A DNA stretch of 64,000 bases from NCBI GenBank assembly GCA_030867875.1, contig JAOWCC010000785.1, positions 1 through 64,000 on the forward strand, read 5' to 3'. This DNA comes from Actinernus sp. WN-2022 (lineage: Eukaryota; Cnidaria; Anthozoa; Actiniaria; Actinernidae). Position 1 is the first letter of the stretch. Each line of letters starts with the position of its first letter. Below, piece after piece: positions 13,701 to 27,870 of this stretch. The position numbers and the translations under genes were made by a program. The notes under the pieces were generated by a model. It searched no databases. It saw only the letters and a list, made by a program, of their open reading frames with translations, and was not told the DNA's origin.

Positions 13701-16453
13701 GATCATTCCTGATTCATCATTCCTGATTCCTGATTCATCATTCCTGATTCCTGATTCATCATTCCTGATTCCTGATTCATCATTACTCATTCCTGATTCA
13801 TCATTCCTGATTCCTGATTCATCATTCCTGATTCCTGATTGATCATTCCTCATTCCTGATTCATCATTCCTGATTCCTGATTCATCATTCCTGATTCCTG
13901 ATTCATCATTCCTGATTCCTGATTCCTGATTCATCATTCCTGATTCATCATTCCTCATTCCTGATTCATCATTCTTCATTCCTGATTAATCATTCCTCAT
14001 TCCTGATTCATCATTCCTGATTCATGATTCACCATTCCTGATTCCTGATACATCATTCATCATTCCTGATTCATCATTCCTGATTCCTGATTCATCATTC
14101 CTGATTCATCATTCCTGATTCCTGATTCATCATTCCTGATTCCTGCTTCATCATTCCTCATTCCTGATTCATCATTCCTCATTCCTGATTCATCAATCCT
14201 CATTCCTGATTCATCATTCCTGATTCCCGATTCCTGATTCATCATTCCTGATTCCTGATTCATCATTCATCATTCCTGATTCATCATTCATCATTCCTGA
14301 TTCATCATTCGTCATTCCTGATTCATCATTCCTGAATCCTGATTCATTATTCCTGATTCATCATTCCTGATTCATCATTCCTGATTCCTGATTCATCATT
14401 CATCATTCTTCATTCCTGATTCGTCATTCTTCATTCCTGATTCATCATTCCTGATTCCTGATTCATCATTCCTGATTCCTGATTCATCATTCCTGATTCC
14501 TGATTCATCATTCCTGATTCCTGATACATCATTCATCATTCCTGATTCCTCATTCATCATTCCTGATTCATCATTCCTGATTCCTGATTTATCATTCCTG
14601 ATTCATCATTCCTGATTCTTGATTCATCATTCCTGATTCCTGATTCATCATTCCTCATTCCTGATTCATTATTACTCATTCCTGATTCATCATTCCTGAT
14701 TCCTGATTCATCATTCCTGATTCCTGATTGATCATTCCTCATTCCTGATTCATCATTCCTGATTCCTGATTCATCATTCCTGATTCCTGATTCCTGATTC
14801 ATCATTCCTGATTCATCATTCCTGATTCATCATTCCTGATTCATCATTCTTCATTCCTGATTCATCATTCTTCATTCCTGATTAATCATTCCTCATTCCT
14901 GATTCATCATTCCTGATTCCTGATTCATCATTCCTGATTCCTGATTCATCATTCATCATTCCTGATTCCTGATTCATCATTGCTGATTCCTGATTCATCA
15001 TTCATCATTCCTGATTGATCATTCCTTATTCCCGATTCATCATTCCTGATTCCTGATTCATCATTCCTGATTCCTGATTCATCATTCCTGATTCCAGATT
15101 CATCAGTCCTTATTCATGATTCACCAATCCTGATTCCTGATTCATCATTCCTCTTTCCTGATTCATCATTCCTGATTCCTGATACATCATTCATCATTCC
15201 TGATTCATCATTCATCATTCCTGATTCATCATTCCTGATTTCTGATTTATCATTCCTGATTCATCATTCCTGATTCCTGATTCATCATTCCTCATTCCTG
15301 ATTCATCATTCCTCATTCCTGATTCATCATTATTCATTCCTGATTCATCATTCCTGATTCATCATTCCTGATTCATCATTCCTGATTGATCATTCCTCAT
15401 TCCTGATTCATCATTCCTGATTCCTGATTCATCATTCCTGATTCCTGATTCCTGATTCATCATTCCTGATTCATCATTCCTGATTCCTGATTCATCATTC
15501 CTGATTCATCATTCCTGATTCCTGATTCATCATTCCTCATTCCTGATTCATGATTCCTCATTCCTGATTCATCAATCCTCATTCCTGATTCATCATTCCT
15601 GATTCCTGATTCCTGATTCCTGATTCATCATTCATCATTCCTGATTCATCATTCATCATTCCTGATTCATCATTCGTCATTCCTTATTCATCATTCCTGA
15701 ATCCTGATTCATTATTCCTGATTCATCATTCCTGATTCCTGATTCATCATTCCTGATTCCTGATTCATCATTGCTGATTCCTGATTCATCATTCATCATT
15801 CCTGATTGATCATTCCTTATTCCCGATTCATCATTCCTGATTCCTGATTCATCATTCCTGATTCCTGATTCATCATTCCTGATTCATGATTCACCATTCC
15901 TGATTCCTGATTCATCATTCCTCTTTCCTGATTCATCATTCCTGATTCCTGTCACATCATTCATCATTCCTGATTCATCATTCCTGATTCCTGATTCATC
16001 ATTCCTGATTCCAGATTCATCAGTCCTGATTCATGATTCACCAATCCTGATTCCTGATTCATCATTCCTCTTTCCTGATTCATCATTCCTGATTCCTGAT
16101 ACATCATTCATCATTCCTGATTCATCATTCATCATTCCTGATTCATCATTCCTCATTCCTGATTTATCATTCCTGATTCATCATTCCTGATTCCTGATTC
16201 ATCATTCCTCATTCCTGATTCATCATTCCTCATTCCTGATTCATCATTACTGATTCCTGATTCATCATTCCTGATTCCTGATTCATCATTCCTCATTCCT
16301 GATTCATCATTCCTCATTCCTGATTCATCATTCCTGATTCCTGATTCATCATTCCTGATTCCTGATTCCTCATTCATCATTCCTGATTCATCATTCATCA
16401 TTCCTGATTCATCATTCCTGATTCATCATTCATCATTCCTGATTCATCATTCG
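10756..16453. repeat. Higher-order module Q, copy 2 (tandem with copy 1)
   Basis: This heptamer satellite is a head-to-tail duplicate of the preceding Q module (offset 5661-5663 bp once the extra 392 bp of copy 1 is discounted). It is about 11.45 kb from Q copy 3, with an offset of 11452 bp at 10756-14266 and 11431 bp at 14557-16401. The two offsets differ by 21 bp, which is three heptamers. No gene or foreign sequence is seen. Near 15350-15380 a B-word is lost relative to the other copies, giving a run of B-A doublets. Confidence 0.82.
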
Positions 16454-19400
16454 TCATTCCTTATTCATCATTCCTGAATCCTGATTCATTATTCCTGATT
16501 CATCATTCCTGATTCCTGATTCATCATTCCTGATTCCTGATTCATCATTCATCATTCCTGATTGATCATTCCTGATTCCTGATTCATCATTCCTCATTCC
16601 TGATTCATCATTCATCATTCCTGATTCATCATTCATCATTCCTGATTCATCATTCCTGATTCCTGATTCATCATTCCTGATTCCTGATTCATCATTCATC
16701 ATTCCTGATTCCTGATTCATCATTGCTGATTCCTGATTCATCATTCATCATTCCTGATTGATCATTCCTTATTCCCGATTCATCATTCCTGATTCCTGAT
16801 TCATCATTCCTGATTCCTGATTCATCATTCCTGATTCATGATTCACCATTCCTGATTCCTGATTCATCATTCCTCTTTCCTGATTCATCATTCTTGATTC
16901 CTGTTACATCATTCATCATTCCTGATTCATCATTCCTGATTCCTGATTCATCATTCCTGATTCCAGATTCATCAGTCCTGATTCATGATTCACCAATCCT
17001 GATTCCTGATTCATCATTCCTCTTTCCTGATTCGTCATTCCTGATTCCTGATACATCATTCATCATTCCTGATTCATCATTCATCATTCCTGATTCATCA
17101 TTCCTGATTCATCATTCCTGATTCCTGATTTATCATTCCTGATTCATCATTCCTGATTCCTGATTCATCATTCCTGATTCCTGATTCATCATTCCTCATT
17201 CCTGATTCATCATTACTGATTCCTGATTCATCATTCCTGATTCCTGATTCATCATTCCTCATTCCTGATTCATCATTCCTCATTCCTGATTCATCATTCA
17301 TCATTCCTGATTCATCATTCCTGATTCCTGATTCATCATTCCTGATTCCAGATTCATCAGTCCTTATTCATGATTCACCAATCCTGATTCCTGATTCATC
17401 ATTCCTCTTTCCTGATTCATCATTCATCATTCCTGATTCATCATTCATCATTCCTGATTCATCATTCCTGATTTCTGATTTATCATACCTGATTCATCAT
17501 TCCTGATTCCTGATTCATCATTCCTCATTCCTGATTCATCATTCCTCATTCCTCATTCCTGATTCATCATTCATCATTCCTGATTCATCATTCTTGATTC
17601 CTGATTCATCATTCCTGATTCCTGATTCATCATTCCTGATTCCTGATTCATCATTCATCATTCCTGATTCCTGATTCATCATTGCTGATTCCTGATTCAT
17701 CATTCATCATTCCTGATTAATCATTCCTCATTCCTGATTCATCATTCCTGATTCCTGATTCATCATTCCTGATTCCTGATTCATCATTCCTGATTCCTGA
17801 TACATCATTCATCATTCCTGATTCATCATTTATCATTCCTGATTCAACATTCCTGATTCCTGATTTATCATTCCTGATTCATCATTCCTGATTCTTGATT
17901 CATCATTCCTGATTCCTGATTCATCATTCCTCATTCCTGATTCATTATTACTCATTCCTGATTCATCATTCCTGATTCCTGATTCATCATTCCTGATTCC
18001 TGATTGATCATTCCTCATTCCTGATTCATCATTCCTGATTCCTGATTCATCATTCCTGATTCCTGATTCCTGATTCATCATTCCTGATTCATCATTCCTG
18101 ATTCATCATTCTTCATTCCTGATTCATCATTCTTCATTCCTGATTAATCATTCCTCATTCCTGATTCATCATTCCTGATTCCTGATTCATCATTCCTGAT
18201 TCCTGATTCATCATTCATCATTCCTGATTCCTGATTCATCATTGCTGATTCCTGACTCATCATTCATCATTCCTGATTGATCATTCCTTATTCCCGATTC
18301 ATCATTCCTGATTCCTGATTCATCATTCCTGATTCCTGATTCATCATTCCTGATTCCAGATTCATCAGTCCTTATTCATGATTCACCAATCCTGATTCCT
18401 GATTCATCATTCCTCTTTCCTGATTCATCATTCCTGATTCCTGATACATCATTCATCATTCCTGATTCATCATTCATCATTCCTGATTCATCATTCCTGA
18501 TTTCTGATTTATCATTCCTGATTCATCATTCCTGATTCCTGATTCATCATTCTTCATTCCTGATTCATCATTCCTCATTCCTGATTCATCATTACTCATT
18601 CCTGATTCATCATTCCTGATTCCTGCTTCATCATTCCTGATTCCTGATTGATCATTCCTCATTCCTGATTCATCATTCCTGATTCCTGATTCATCATTCC
18701 TGATTCCTGATTCCTGATTCATCATTCCTGATTCATCATTCCTGATTCCTGATTCATCATTCCTGATTCATCATTCCTGATTCCTGATTCATCATTCCTC
18801 ATTCCTGATTCATGATTCCTCATTCCTGATTCATCAATCCTCATTCCTGATTCATCATTCCTGATTCCTGATTCCTGATTCCTGATTCATCATTCATCAT
18901 TCCTGATTCATCATTCATCATTCCTGATTCATCATTCGTCATTCCTTATTCATCATTCCTGAATCCTGATTCATTATTCCTGATTCATCATTCCTGATTC
19001 CTGATTCATCATTCCTGATTCCTGATTCATCATTCCTGATTGATCATTCATGATTCCTGATTCATCATTCCTCATTCCTGATTCATCATTCATCATTCCT
19101 GATTCATCATTCTTGATTCCTGAGTCATCATTCCTAATTCCTGATTCATCATTCCTGATTCCTGATTCATCATTCATCATTCCTGATTCCTGATTCATCA
19201 TTGCTGATTCCTGATTCATCATTCATCATTCCTGATTGATCATTCCTTATTCCCGATTCATCATTCCTGATTCCTGATTCATCATTCCTGATTCCTGATT
19301 CATCATTCCTGATTCATGATTCACCATTCCTGATTCCTGATTCATCATTCCTCTTTCCTGATTCATCATTCTTGATTCCTGTTACATCATTCATCATTCC

Positions 19401-19459
19401 TGATTCATCATTCCTGATTCCTGATTCATCATTCCTGATTCCAGATTCATCAGTCCTGA

Positions 19460-19501
19460 TTCATGATTCACCAATCCTGATTCATGATTCACCAATCCTG
19501 A
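19460..19501. repeat. 21-bp tandem duplication (three heptamers x 2)
   Basis: The three-word phrase ATTCATG, ATTCACC, AATCCTG occurs twice in a row here. At the equivalent places in P copies 1 and 3 (about 2230 and 30877) it occurs once. The change accounts for the offset shift from 17225 to 17246 bp against copy 1 and from 11417 to 11396 bp against copy 3. It is a clean gain of one 21-bp triplet. Confidence 0.9.
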
Positions 19502-20726
19502 TTCCTGATTCATCATTCCTCTTTCCTGATTCATCATTCCTGATTCCTGATACATCATTCATCATTCCTGATTCATCATTCATCATTCCTGATTCATCAT
19601 TCCTGATTCCTGATTTATCATTCCTGATTCATCATTCCTGATTCCTGATTCATCATTCCTGATTCCTGATTCATCATTCCTCATTCCTGATTCATCATTC
19701 CTGATTCCTGATTCATCATTCCTGATTCCTGATTCATCATTCCTCATTCCTGATTCATCATTCCTCATTCCTGATTCATCATTCATCATTCCTGATTCAT
19801 CATTCCTGATTCCTGATTCATCATTCCTGATTCCAGATTCATCAGTCCTTATTCATGATTCACCAATCCTGATTCCTGATTCATCATTCCTCTTTCCTGA
19901 TTCATCATTCATCATTCCTGATTCATCATTCATCATTCCTGATTCATCATTCCTGATTTCTGATTTATCATTCCTGATTCATCATTCCTGATTCCTGATT
20001 CATCATTCCTCATTCCTGATTCATCATTCCTCATTCCTCATTCCTGATTCATCATTCATCATTCCTGATTCATCATTCTTGATTCCTGATTCATCATTCC
20101 TGATTCCTGATTCATCATTCCTGATTCCTGATTCATCATTCATCATTCCTGATTCCTGATTCATAATTGCTGATTCCTGATTCATCATTCATCATTCCTG
20201 ATTGATCATTCCTTATTCCCGATTCATCATTCCTGATTCCTGATTCATCATTCCTGATTCCTGATTCATCATTCCTGATTCATGATTCACCATTCCTGAT
20301 TCCTGATTCATCATTCCTCTTTCCTGATTCATCATTCCTGATTCCTGTTACATCATTCATCATTCCTGATTCATCATTCCTGATTCCTGATTCATCATTC
20401 CTCATTCCAGATTCATCAGTCCTGATTCATGATTCACCAATCCTGATTCCTGATTCATCATTCCTCTTTCCTGATTCATCATTCCTGATTCCTGATACAT
20501 CATTCATCATTCCTGATTCCTCATTCATCATTCCTGATTCATCATTCCTGATTCCTGATTCATCATTCCTGATTCATCATTCCTGATTCCTGATTCATCA
20601 TTCCTCATTCCTGATTCATGATTCCTCATTCCTGATTCATCAATCCTCATTCCTGATTCATCATTCCTGATTCCTGATTCATCATTCATCATTCCTGATT
20701 CATCATTCATCATTCCTGATTCATCA

Positions 20727-21272
20727 TTCGTCATTCCTTATTCATCATTCCTGAATCCTGATTCATTATTCCTGATTCATCATTCCTGATTCCTGATTCA
20801 TCATTCCTGATTCCTGATTCATCATTCATCATTCCTGATTCCTGATTCATCATTCCTGATTCATGATTCACCATTCCTGATTCCTGATTCATCATTCCTC
20901 TTTCCTGATTCATCATTCTTGATTCCTGTTACATCATTCATCATTCCTGATTCATCATTCCTGATTCCTGATTCATCATTCCTGATTCCTGATTCATCAT
21001 TCGTCATTCCTTATTCATCATTCCTGAATCCTGATTCATTATTCCTGATTCATCATTCCTGATTCCTGATTCATCATTCCTGATTCCTGATTCATCATTC
21101 ATCATTCCTGATTCATCATTCCTGATTCCTGATTCATCATTCCTGATTCATGATTCACCATTCCTGATTCCTGATTCATCATTCCTCTTTCCTGATTCAT
21201 CATTCTTGATTCCTGTTACATCATTCATCATTCCTGATTCATCATTCCTGATTCCTGATTCATCATTCCTGA
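20727..21272. repeat. 273-bp tandem duplication (39 heptamers x 2)
   Basis: The landmark run ATTCGTC, ATTCCTT, ATTCATC, ATTCCTG, AATCCTG, ATTCATT begins at about 20727 and again at about 21000. Copies 1 and 3 of module P have it once at this place, and their alignment offsets shift by exactly 273 bp across it. 273 is 7 x 39, so heptamer phase is unchanged. Confidence 0.85.
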
Positions 21273-22207
21273 TTCCAGATTCATCAGTCCTGATTCATGA
21301 TTCACCAATCCTGATTCCTGATTCCTCATTCCTGATTCATCATTCCTGATTCCTGATTCATCATTCCTGATTCCTGATTCATCATTCATCATTCCTGATT
21401 GATCATTCCTGATTCCTGATTCATCATTCCTCATTCCTGATTCATCATTCATCATTCCTGATTCATCATTCTTGATTCCTGAGTCATCATTCCTGATTCC
21501 TGATTCATCATTCCTGATTCCTGATTCATCATTCATCATTCCTGATTCCTGATTCATCATTGCTGATTCCTGATTCATCATTCATCATTCCTGATTGATC
21601 ATTCCTTATTCCCGATTCATCATTCCTGATTCCTGATTCATCATTCCTGATTCCTGATTCATCATTCCTGATTCATGATTCACCATTCCTGATTCCTGAT
21701 TCATCATTCCTCTTTCCTGATTCATCATTCCTGATTCCTGTCACATCATTCATCATTCCTGATTCATCATTCCTGATTCCTGATTCATCATTCCTGATTC
21801 CAGATTCATCAGTCCTGATTCATGATTCACCAATCCTGATTCCTGATTCATCATTCCTCTTTCCTGATTCATCATTCCTGATTCCTGATACATCATTCAT
21901 CATTCCTGATTCATCATTCATCATTCCTGATTCATCATTCCTCATTCCTGATTTATCATTCCTGATTCATCATTCCTGATTCCTGATTCATCATTCCTCA
22001 TTCCTGATTCATCATTCCTCATTCCTGATTCATCATTACTGATTCCTGATTCATCATTCCTGATTCCTGATTCATCATTCCTCATTCCTGATTCATCATT
22101 CCTCATTCCTGATTCATCATTCCTGATTCCTGATTCATCATTCATCATTCCTGATTCCTCATTCATCATTCCTGATTCATCATTCCTGATTCCTGATTCA
22201 TCATTCG

Positions 22208-25200
22208 TCATTCCTTATTCATCATTCCTGAATCCTGATTCATTATTCCTGATTCATCATTCCTGATTCCTGATTCATCATTCCTGATTCCTGATTCATC
22301 ATTCATCATTCCTGATTGATCATTCCTGATTCCTGATTCATCATTCCTCATTCCTGATTCATCATTCATCATTCCTGATTCATCATTCTTGATTCCTGAT
22401 TCATCATTCCTGATTCCTGATTCATCATTCCTGATTCCTGATTCATCATTCATCATTCCTGATTCCTGATTCATCATTGCTGATTCCTGATTCATCATTC
22501 ATCATTCCTGATTGATCATTCCTTATTCCCGATTCATCATTCCTGATTCCTGATTCATCATTCCTGATTCCTGATTCATCATTCCTGATTCCTGATTCAT
22601 CATTCCTGATTCCTGATTCATCATTCATCATTCCTGATTCCTGATTCATAATTGCTGATTCCTGATTCATCATTCATCATTCCTGATTGATCATTCCTTA
22701 TTCCCGATTCATCATTCCTGATTCCTGATTCATCATTCCTGATTCCTGATTCATCATTCCTGATTCATGATTCACCATTCCTGATTCCTGATTCATCATT
22801 CCTCTTTCCTGATTCATCATTCCTGATTCCTGTTACATCATTCATCATTCCTGATTCATCATTCCTGATTCCTGATTCATCATTCCTGATTCCAGATTCA
22901 TCAGTCCTGATTCATGATTCACCAATCCTGATTCCTGATTCATCATTCCTCTTTCCTGATTCATCATTCCTGATTCCTGATACATCATTCATCATTCCTG
23001 ATTCCTCATTCATCATTCCTGATTCATCATTCCTGATTCCTGATTCATCATTCCTGATTCATCATTCCTGATTCCTGATTCATCATTCCTCATTCCTGAT
23101 TCATGATTCCTCATTCCTGATTCATCAATCCTCATTCCTGATTCATCATTCCTGATTCCTGATTCATCATTCATCATTCCTGATTCATCATTCATCATTC
23201 CTGATTCATCATTCGTCATTCCTTATTCATCATTCCTGAATCCTGATTCATTATTCCTGATTCATCATTCCTGATTCCTGATTCATCATTCCTGATTCCT
23301 GATTCATCATTCATCATTCCTGATTGATCATTCCTGATTCCTGATTCATCATTCCTCATTCCTGATTCATCATTCATCATTCCTGATTCATCATTCTTGA
23401 TTCCTGATTCATCATTCCTGATTCCTGATTCATCATTCCTGATTCCTGATTCATCATTCATCATTCCTGATTCCTGATTCATCATTGCTGATTCCTGATT
23501 CATCATTCATCATTCCTGATTGATCATTCCTTATTCCCGATTCATCATTCCTGATTCCTGATTCATCATTCCTGATTCCTGATTCATCATTCCTGATTCA
23601 TGATTCACCATTCCTGATTCCTGATTCATCATTCCTCTTTCCTGATTCATCATTCCTGATTCCTGTTACATCATTCATCATTCCTGATTCATCATTCCTG
23701 ATTCCTGATTCATGATTCCTGATTCCAGATTCATCAGTCCTGATTCATGATTCACCAATCCTGATTCCTGATTCATCATTCCTCTTTCCTGATTCATCAT
23801 TCCTGATTCCTGATACATCATTCATCATTCCTGATTCATCATTCATCATTCCTGATTCATCATTCCTGATTCATCATTCCTGATTCCTGATTCATCATTC
23901 CTCATTCCTGATTCATCATTCCTCATTCCTGATTCATCATTCCTGATTCCTGATTCATCATTCATCATTCCTGATTGATCATTCCTGATTCCTGATTCAT
24001 CATTCCTCATTCCTGATTCATCATTCATCATTCCTGATTCATCATTCTTGATTCCTGATTCATCATTCCTGATTCCTGATTCATCATTCCTGATTCCTGA
24101 TTCATCATTCATCATTCCTGATTCCTGATTCATCATTGCTGATTCCTGATTCATCATTCATCATTCCTGATTGATCATTCCTTATTCCCGATTCATCATT
24201 CCTGATTCCTGATTCATCATTCCTGATTCCTGATTCATCATTCCTGATTCATGATTCACCATTCCTGATTCCTGATTCATCATTCCTCTTTCCTGATTCA
24301 TCATTCCTGATTCCTGTCACATCATTCATCATTCCTGATTCATCATTCCTGATTCCTGATTCATCATTCCTGATTCCAGATTCATCAGTCCTGATTCATG
24401 ATTCACCAATCCTGATTCCTGATTCATCATTCCTCTTTCCTGATTCATCATTCCTGATTCCTGATACATCATTCATCATTCCTGATTCATCATTCATCAT
24501 TCCTGATTCATCATTCCTGATTCCTGATTCATCATTCCTGATTCCTGATTCATCAGTCCTGATTCATGATTCACCAATCCTGATTCCTGATTCATCATTC
24601 CTCTTTCCTGATTCATCATTCCTGATTCCTGATACATCATTCATCATTCCTGATTCATCATTCTTGATTCCTGATTCATCATTCCTGATTCCTGATTAAT
24701 CACTCCTGATTCCTGATTCCTGATTCATCATTCCTGATTCATCATTCCTGATTCATCATTCCTGATTCATCATTCATCATTCCTGATTCATCATTCCTGA
24801 TTCCTGATTCGTCATTCCTGATTCCTGATTCATTATTCCTGAGTCATCATTCCTGATTCCTGATTGATCATTCCTGATTCCTGATTCATCATTCATCATT
24901 CCTGATTCATCATTCTTGATTCCTGATTCATCATTCCTGATTCCTGATTCATCATTCCTGATTCCTGATTCATCATTCCTGATTCCTGATTAATCACTCC
25001 TGATTCCTGATTCCTGATTCATCATTCCTGATTCATCATTCCTGATTCATCATTCCTGATTCATCATTCATCATTCCTGATTCATCATTCCTGATTCATC
25101 ATTCCTGATTCCTGATTCATTATTCCTGATTCATCATTCCTGATTCCTGATTGATCATTCCTGATTCATCATTCCTGATTCCTGATTCATCATTCCTGAT

Positions 25201-27870
25201 TCCTGATTCATCATTCCTGATTCCTGATTCATCATTACTCATTCCTGATTCATCATTCCTGATTCCTGATTCATCATTCCTGATTCCTGATTGATCATTC
25301 CTCATTCCTGATTCATCATTCCTGATTCCTGATTCATCATTCCTGATTCCTGATTCATCATTCCTGATTCCTGATTCCTGATTCATCATTCCTGATTCAT
25401 CATTCCTCATTCCTGATTCATCATTCTTCATTCCTGATTAATCATTCCTCATTCCTGATTCATCATTCCTGATTCATGATTCACCATTCCTGATTCCTGA
25501 TACATCATTCATCATTCCTGATTCATCATTCCTGATTCCTGATTCATCATTCCTGATTCATCATTCCTGATTCCTGATTCATCATTCCTGATTCCTGCTT
25601 CATCATTCCTCATTCCTGATTCATCATTCCTCATTCCTGATTCATCAATCCTCATTCCTGATTCATCATTCCTGATTCCCGATTCCTGATTCATCATTCC
25701 TGATTCCTGATTCATCATTCATCATTCCTGATTCATCATTCATCATTCCTGATTCATCATTCGTCATTCCTGATTCATCATTCCTGAATCCTGATTCATT
25801 ATTCCTGATTCATCATTCCTGATTCATCATTCCTGATTCCTGATTCATCATTCATCATTCTTCATTCCTGATTCGTCATTCTTCATTCCTGATTCATCAT
25901 TCCTGATTCCTGATTCATCATTCCTGATTCCTGATTCATCATTCCTGATTCCTGATTCATCATTCCTGATTCCTGATACATCATTCATCATTCCTGATTC
26001 ATCATTCCTGATTCCTGATTTATCATTCCTGATTCATCATTCCTGATTCTTGATTCATCATTCCTGATTCCTGATTCATCATTCCTCATTCCTGATTCAT
26101 TATTACTCATTCCTGATTCATCATTCCTGATTCCTGATTCATCATTCCTGATTCCTGATTGATCATTCCTCATTCCTGATTCATCATTCCTGATTCCTGA
26201 TTCATCATTCCTGATTCCTGATTCCTGATTCATCATTCCTGATTCATCATTCCTGATTCATCATTCCTGATTCATCATTCTTCATTCCTGATTCATCATT
26301 CTTCATTCCTGATTAATCATTCCTCATTCCTGATTCATCATTCCTGATTCCTGATTCATCATTCCTGATTCCTGATTCATCATTCATCATTCCTGATTCC
26401 TGATTCATCATTGCTGATTCCTGATTCATCATTCATCATTCCTGATTGATCATTCCTTATTCCCGATTCATCATTCCTGATTCCTGATTCATCATTCCTG
26501 ATTCCTGATTCATCATTCCTGATTCCAGATTCATCAGTCCTTATTCATGATTCACCAATCCTGATTCCTGATTCATCATTCCTCTTTCCTGATTCATCAT
26601 TCCTGATTCCTGATACATCATTCATCATTCCTGATTCATCATTCATCATTCCTGATTCATCATTCCTGATTTCTGATTTATCATTCCTGATTCATCATTC
26701 CTGATTCCTGATTCATCATTCCTCATTCCTGATTCATCATTCCTCATTCCTGATTCATCATTATTCATTCCTGATTCATCATTCCTGATTCCTGATTCAT
26801 CATTCCTGATTCCTGATTGATCATTCCTCATTCCTGATTCATCATTCCTGATTCCTGATTCATCATTCCTGATTCCTGATTCCTGATTCATCATTCCTGA
26901 TTCATCATTCCTGATTCCTGATTCATCATTCCTGATTCATCATTCCTGATTCCTGATTCATCATTCCTCATTCCTGATTCATGATTCCTCATTCCTGATT
27001 CATCAATCCTCATTCCTGATTCATCATTCCTGATTCCTGATTCCTGATTCCTGATTCATCATTCATCATTCCTGATTCATCATTCATCATTCCTGATTCA
27101 TCATTCGTCATTCCTTATTCATCATTCCTGAATCCTGATTCATTATTCCTGATTCATCATTCCTGATTCCTGATTCATCATTCCTGATTCCTGATTCATC
27201 ATTGCTGATTCCTGATTCATCATTCATCATTCCTGATTGATCATTCCTTATTCCCGATTCATCATTCCTGATTCCTGATTCATCATTCCTGATTCCTGAT
27301 TCATCATTCCTGATTCATGATTCACCATTCCTGATTCCTGATTCATCATTCCTCTTTCCTGATTCATCATTCCTGATTCCTGTCACATCATTCATCATTC
27401 CTGATTCATCATTCCTGATTCCTGATTCATCATTCCTGATTCCAGATTCATCAGTCCTGATTCATGATTCACCAATCCTGATTCCTGATTCATCATTCCT
27501 CTTTCCTGATTCATCATTCCTGATTCCTGATACATCATTCATCATTCCTGATTCATCATTCATCATTCCTGATTCATCATTCCTCATTCCTGATTTATCA
27601 TTCCTGATTCATCATTCCTGATTCCTGATTCATCATTCCTCATTCCTGATTCATCATTCCTCATTCCTGATTCATCATTACTGATTCCTGATTCATCATT
27701 CCTGATTCCTGATTCATCATTCCTCATTCCTGATTCATCATTCCTCATTCCTGATTCATCATTCCTGATTCCTGATTCATCATTCCTGATTCCTGATTCC
27801 TCATTCATCATTCCTGATTCATCATTCATCATTCCTGATTCATCATTCATCATTCCTGATTCATCATTCG
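22208..27870. repeat. Higher-order module Q, copy 3
   Basis: This heptamer satellite of 5663 bp matches Q copy 2 at an offset of 11452-11431 bp and the truncated Q copy 4 at 33352-35301 with an offset of 11144 bp. Its last 290 bp (27584-27870) match 35662-35948 at a different offset (8078 bp), which places the junction of a 3066-bp deletion in copy 4. It follows P copy 2 directly; together they form one complete 11.4 kb P-Q unit. Confidence 0.82.

Larger units (their letters stand above)
16454..22207. repeat. Higher-order module P, copy 2 (complete)
   Basis: This is a complete P module of heptamer satellite, 5754 bp long. It pairs with P copy 3 at 27871-33351 at offsets of 11417, then 11396, 11123 and 11144 bp. 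Every step between offsets is a multiple of 7. It contains a private 21-bp duplication at about 19460-19501 and a private 273-bp duplication at about 20727-21272. It shares with copy 3, but not copy 1, the word ACTCATC (18253 here, 29670 in copy 3), so copies 2 and 3 appear to be the closer pair. Confidence 0.83.
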
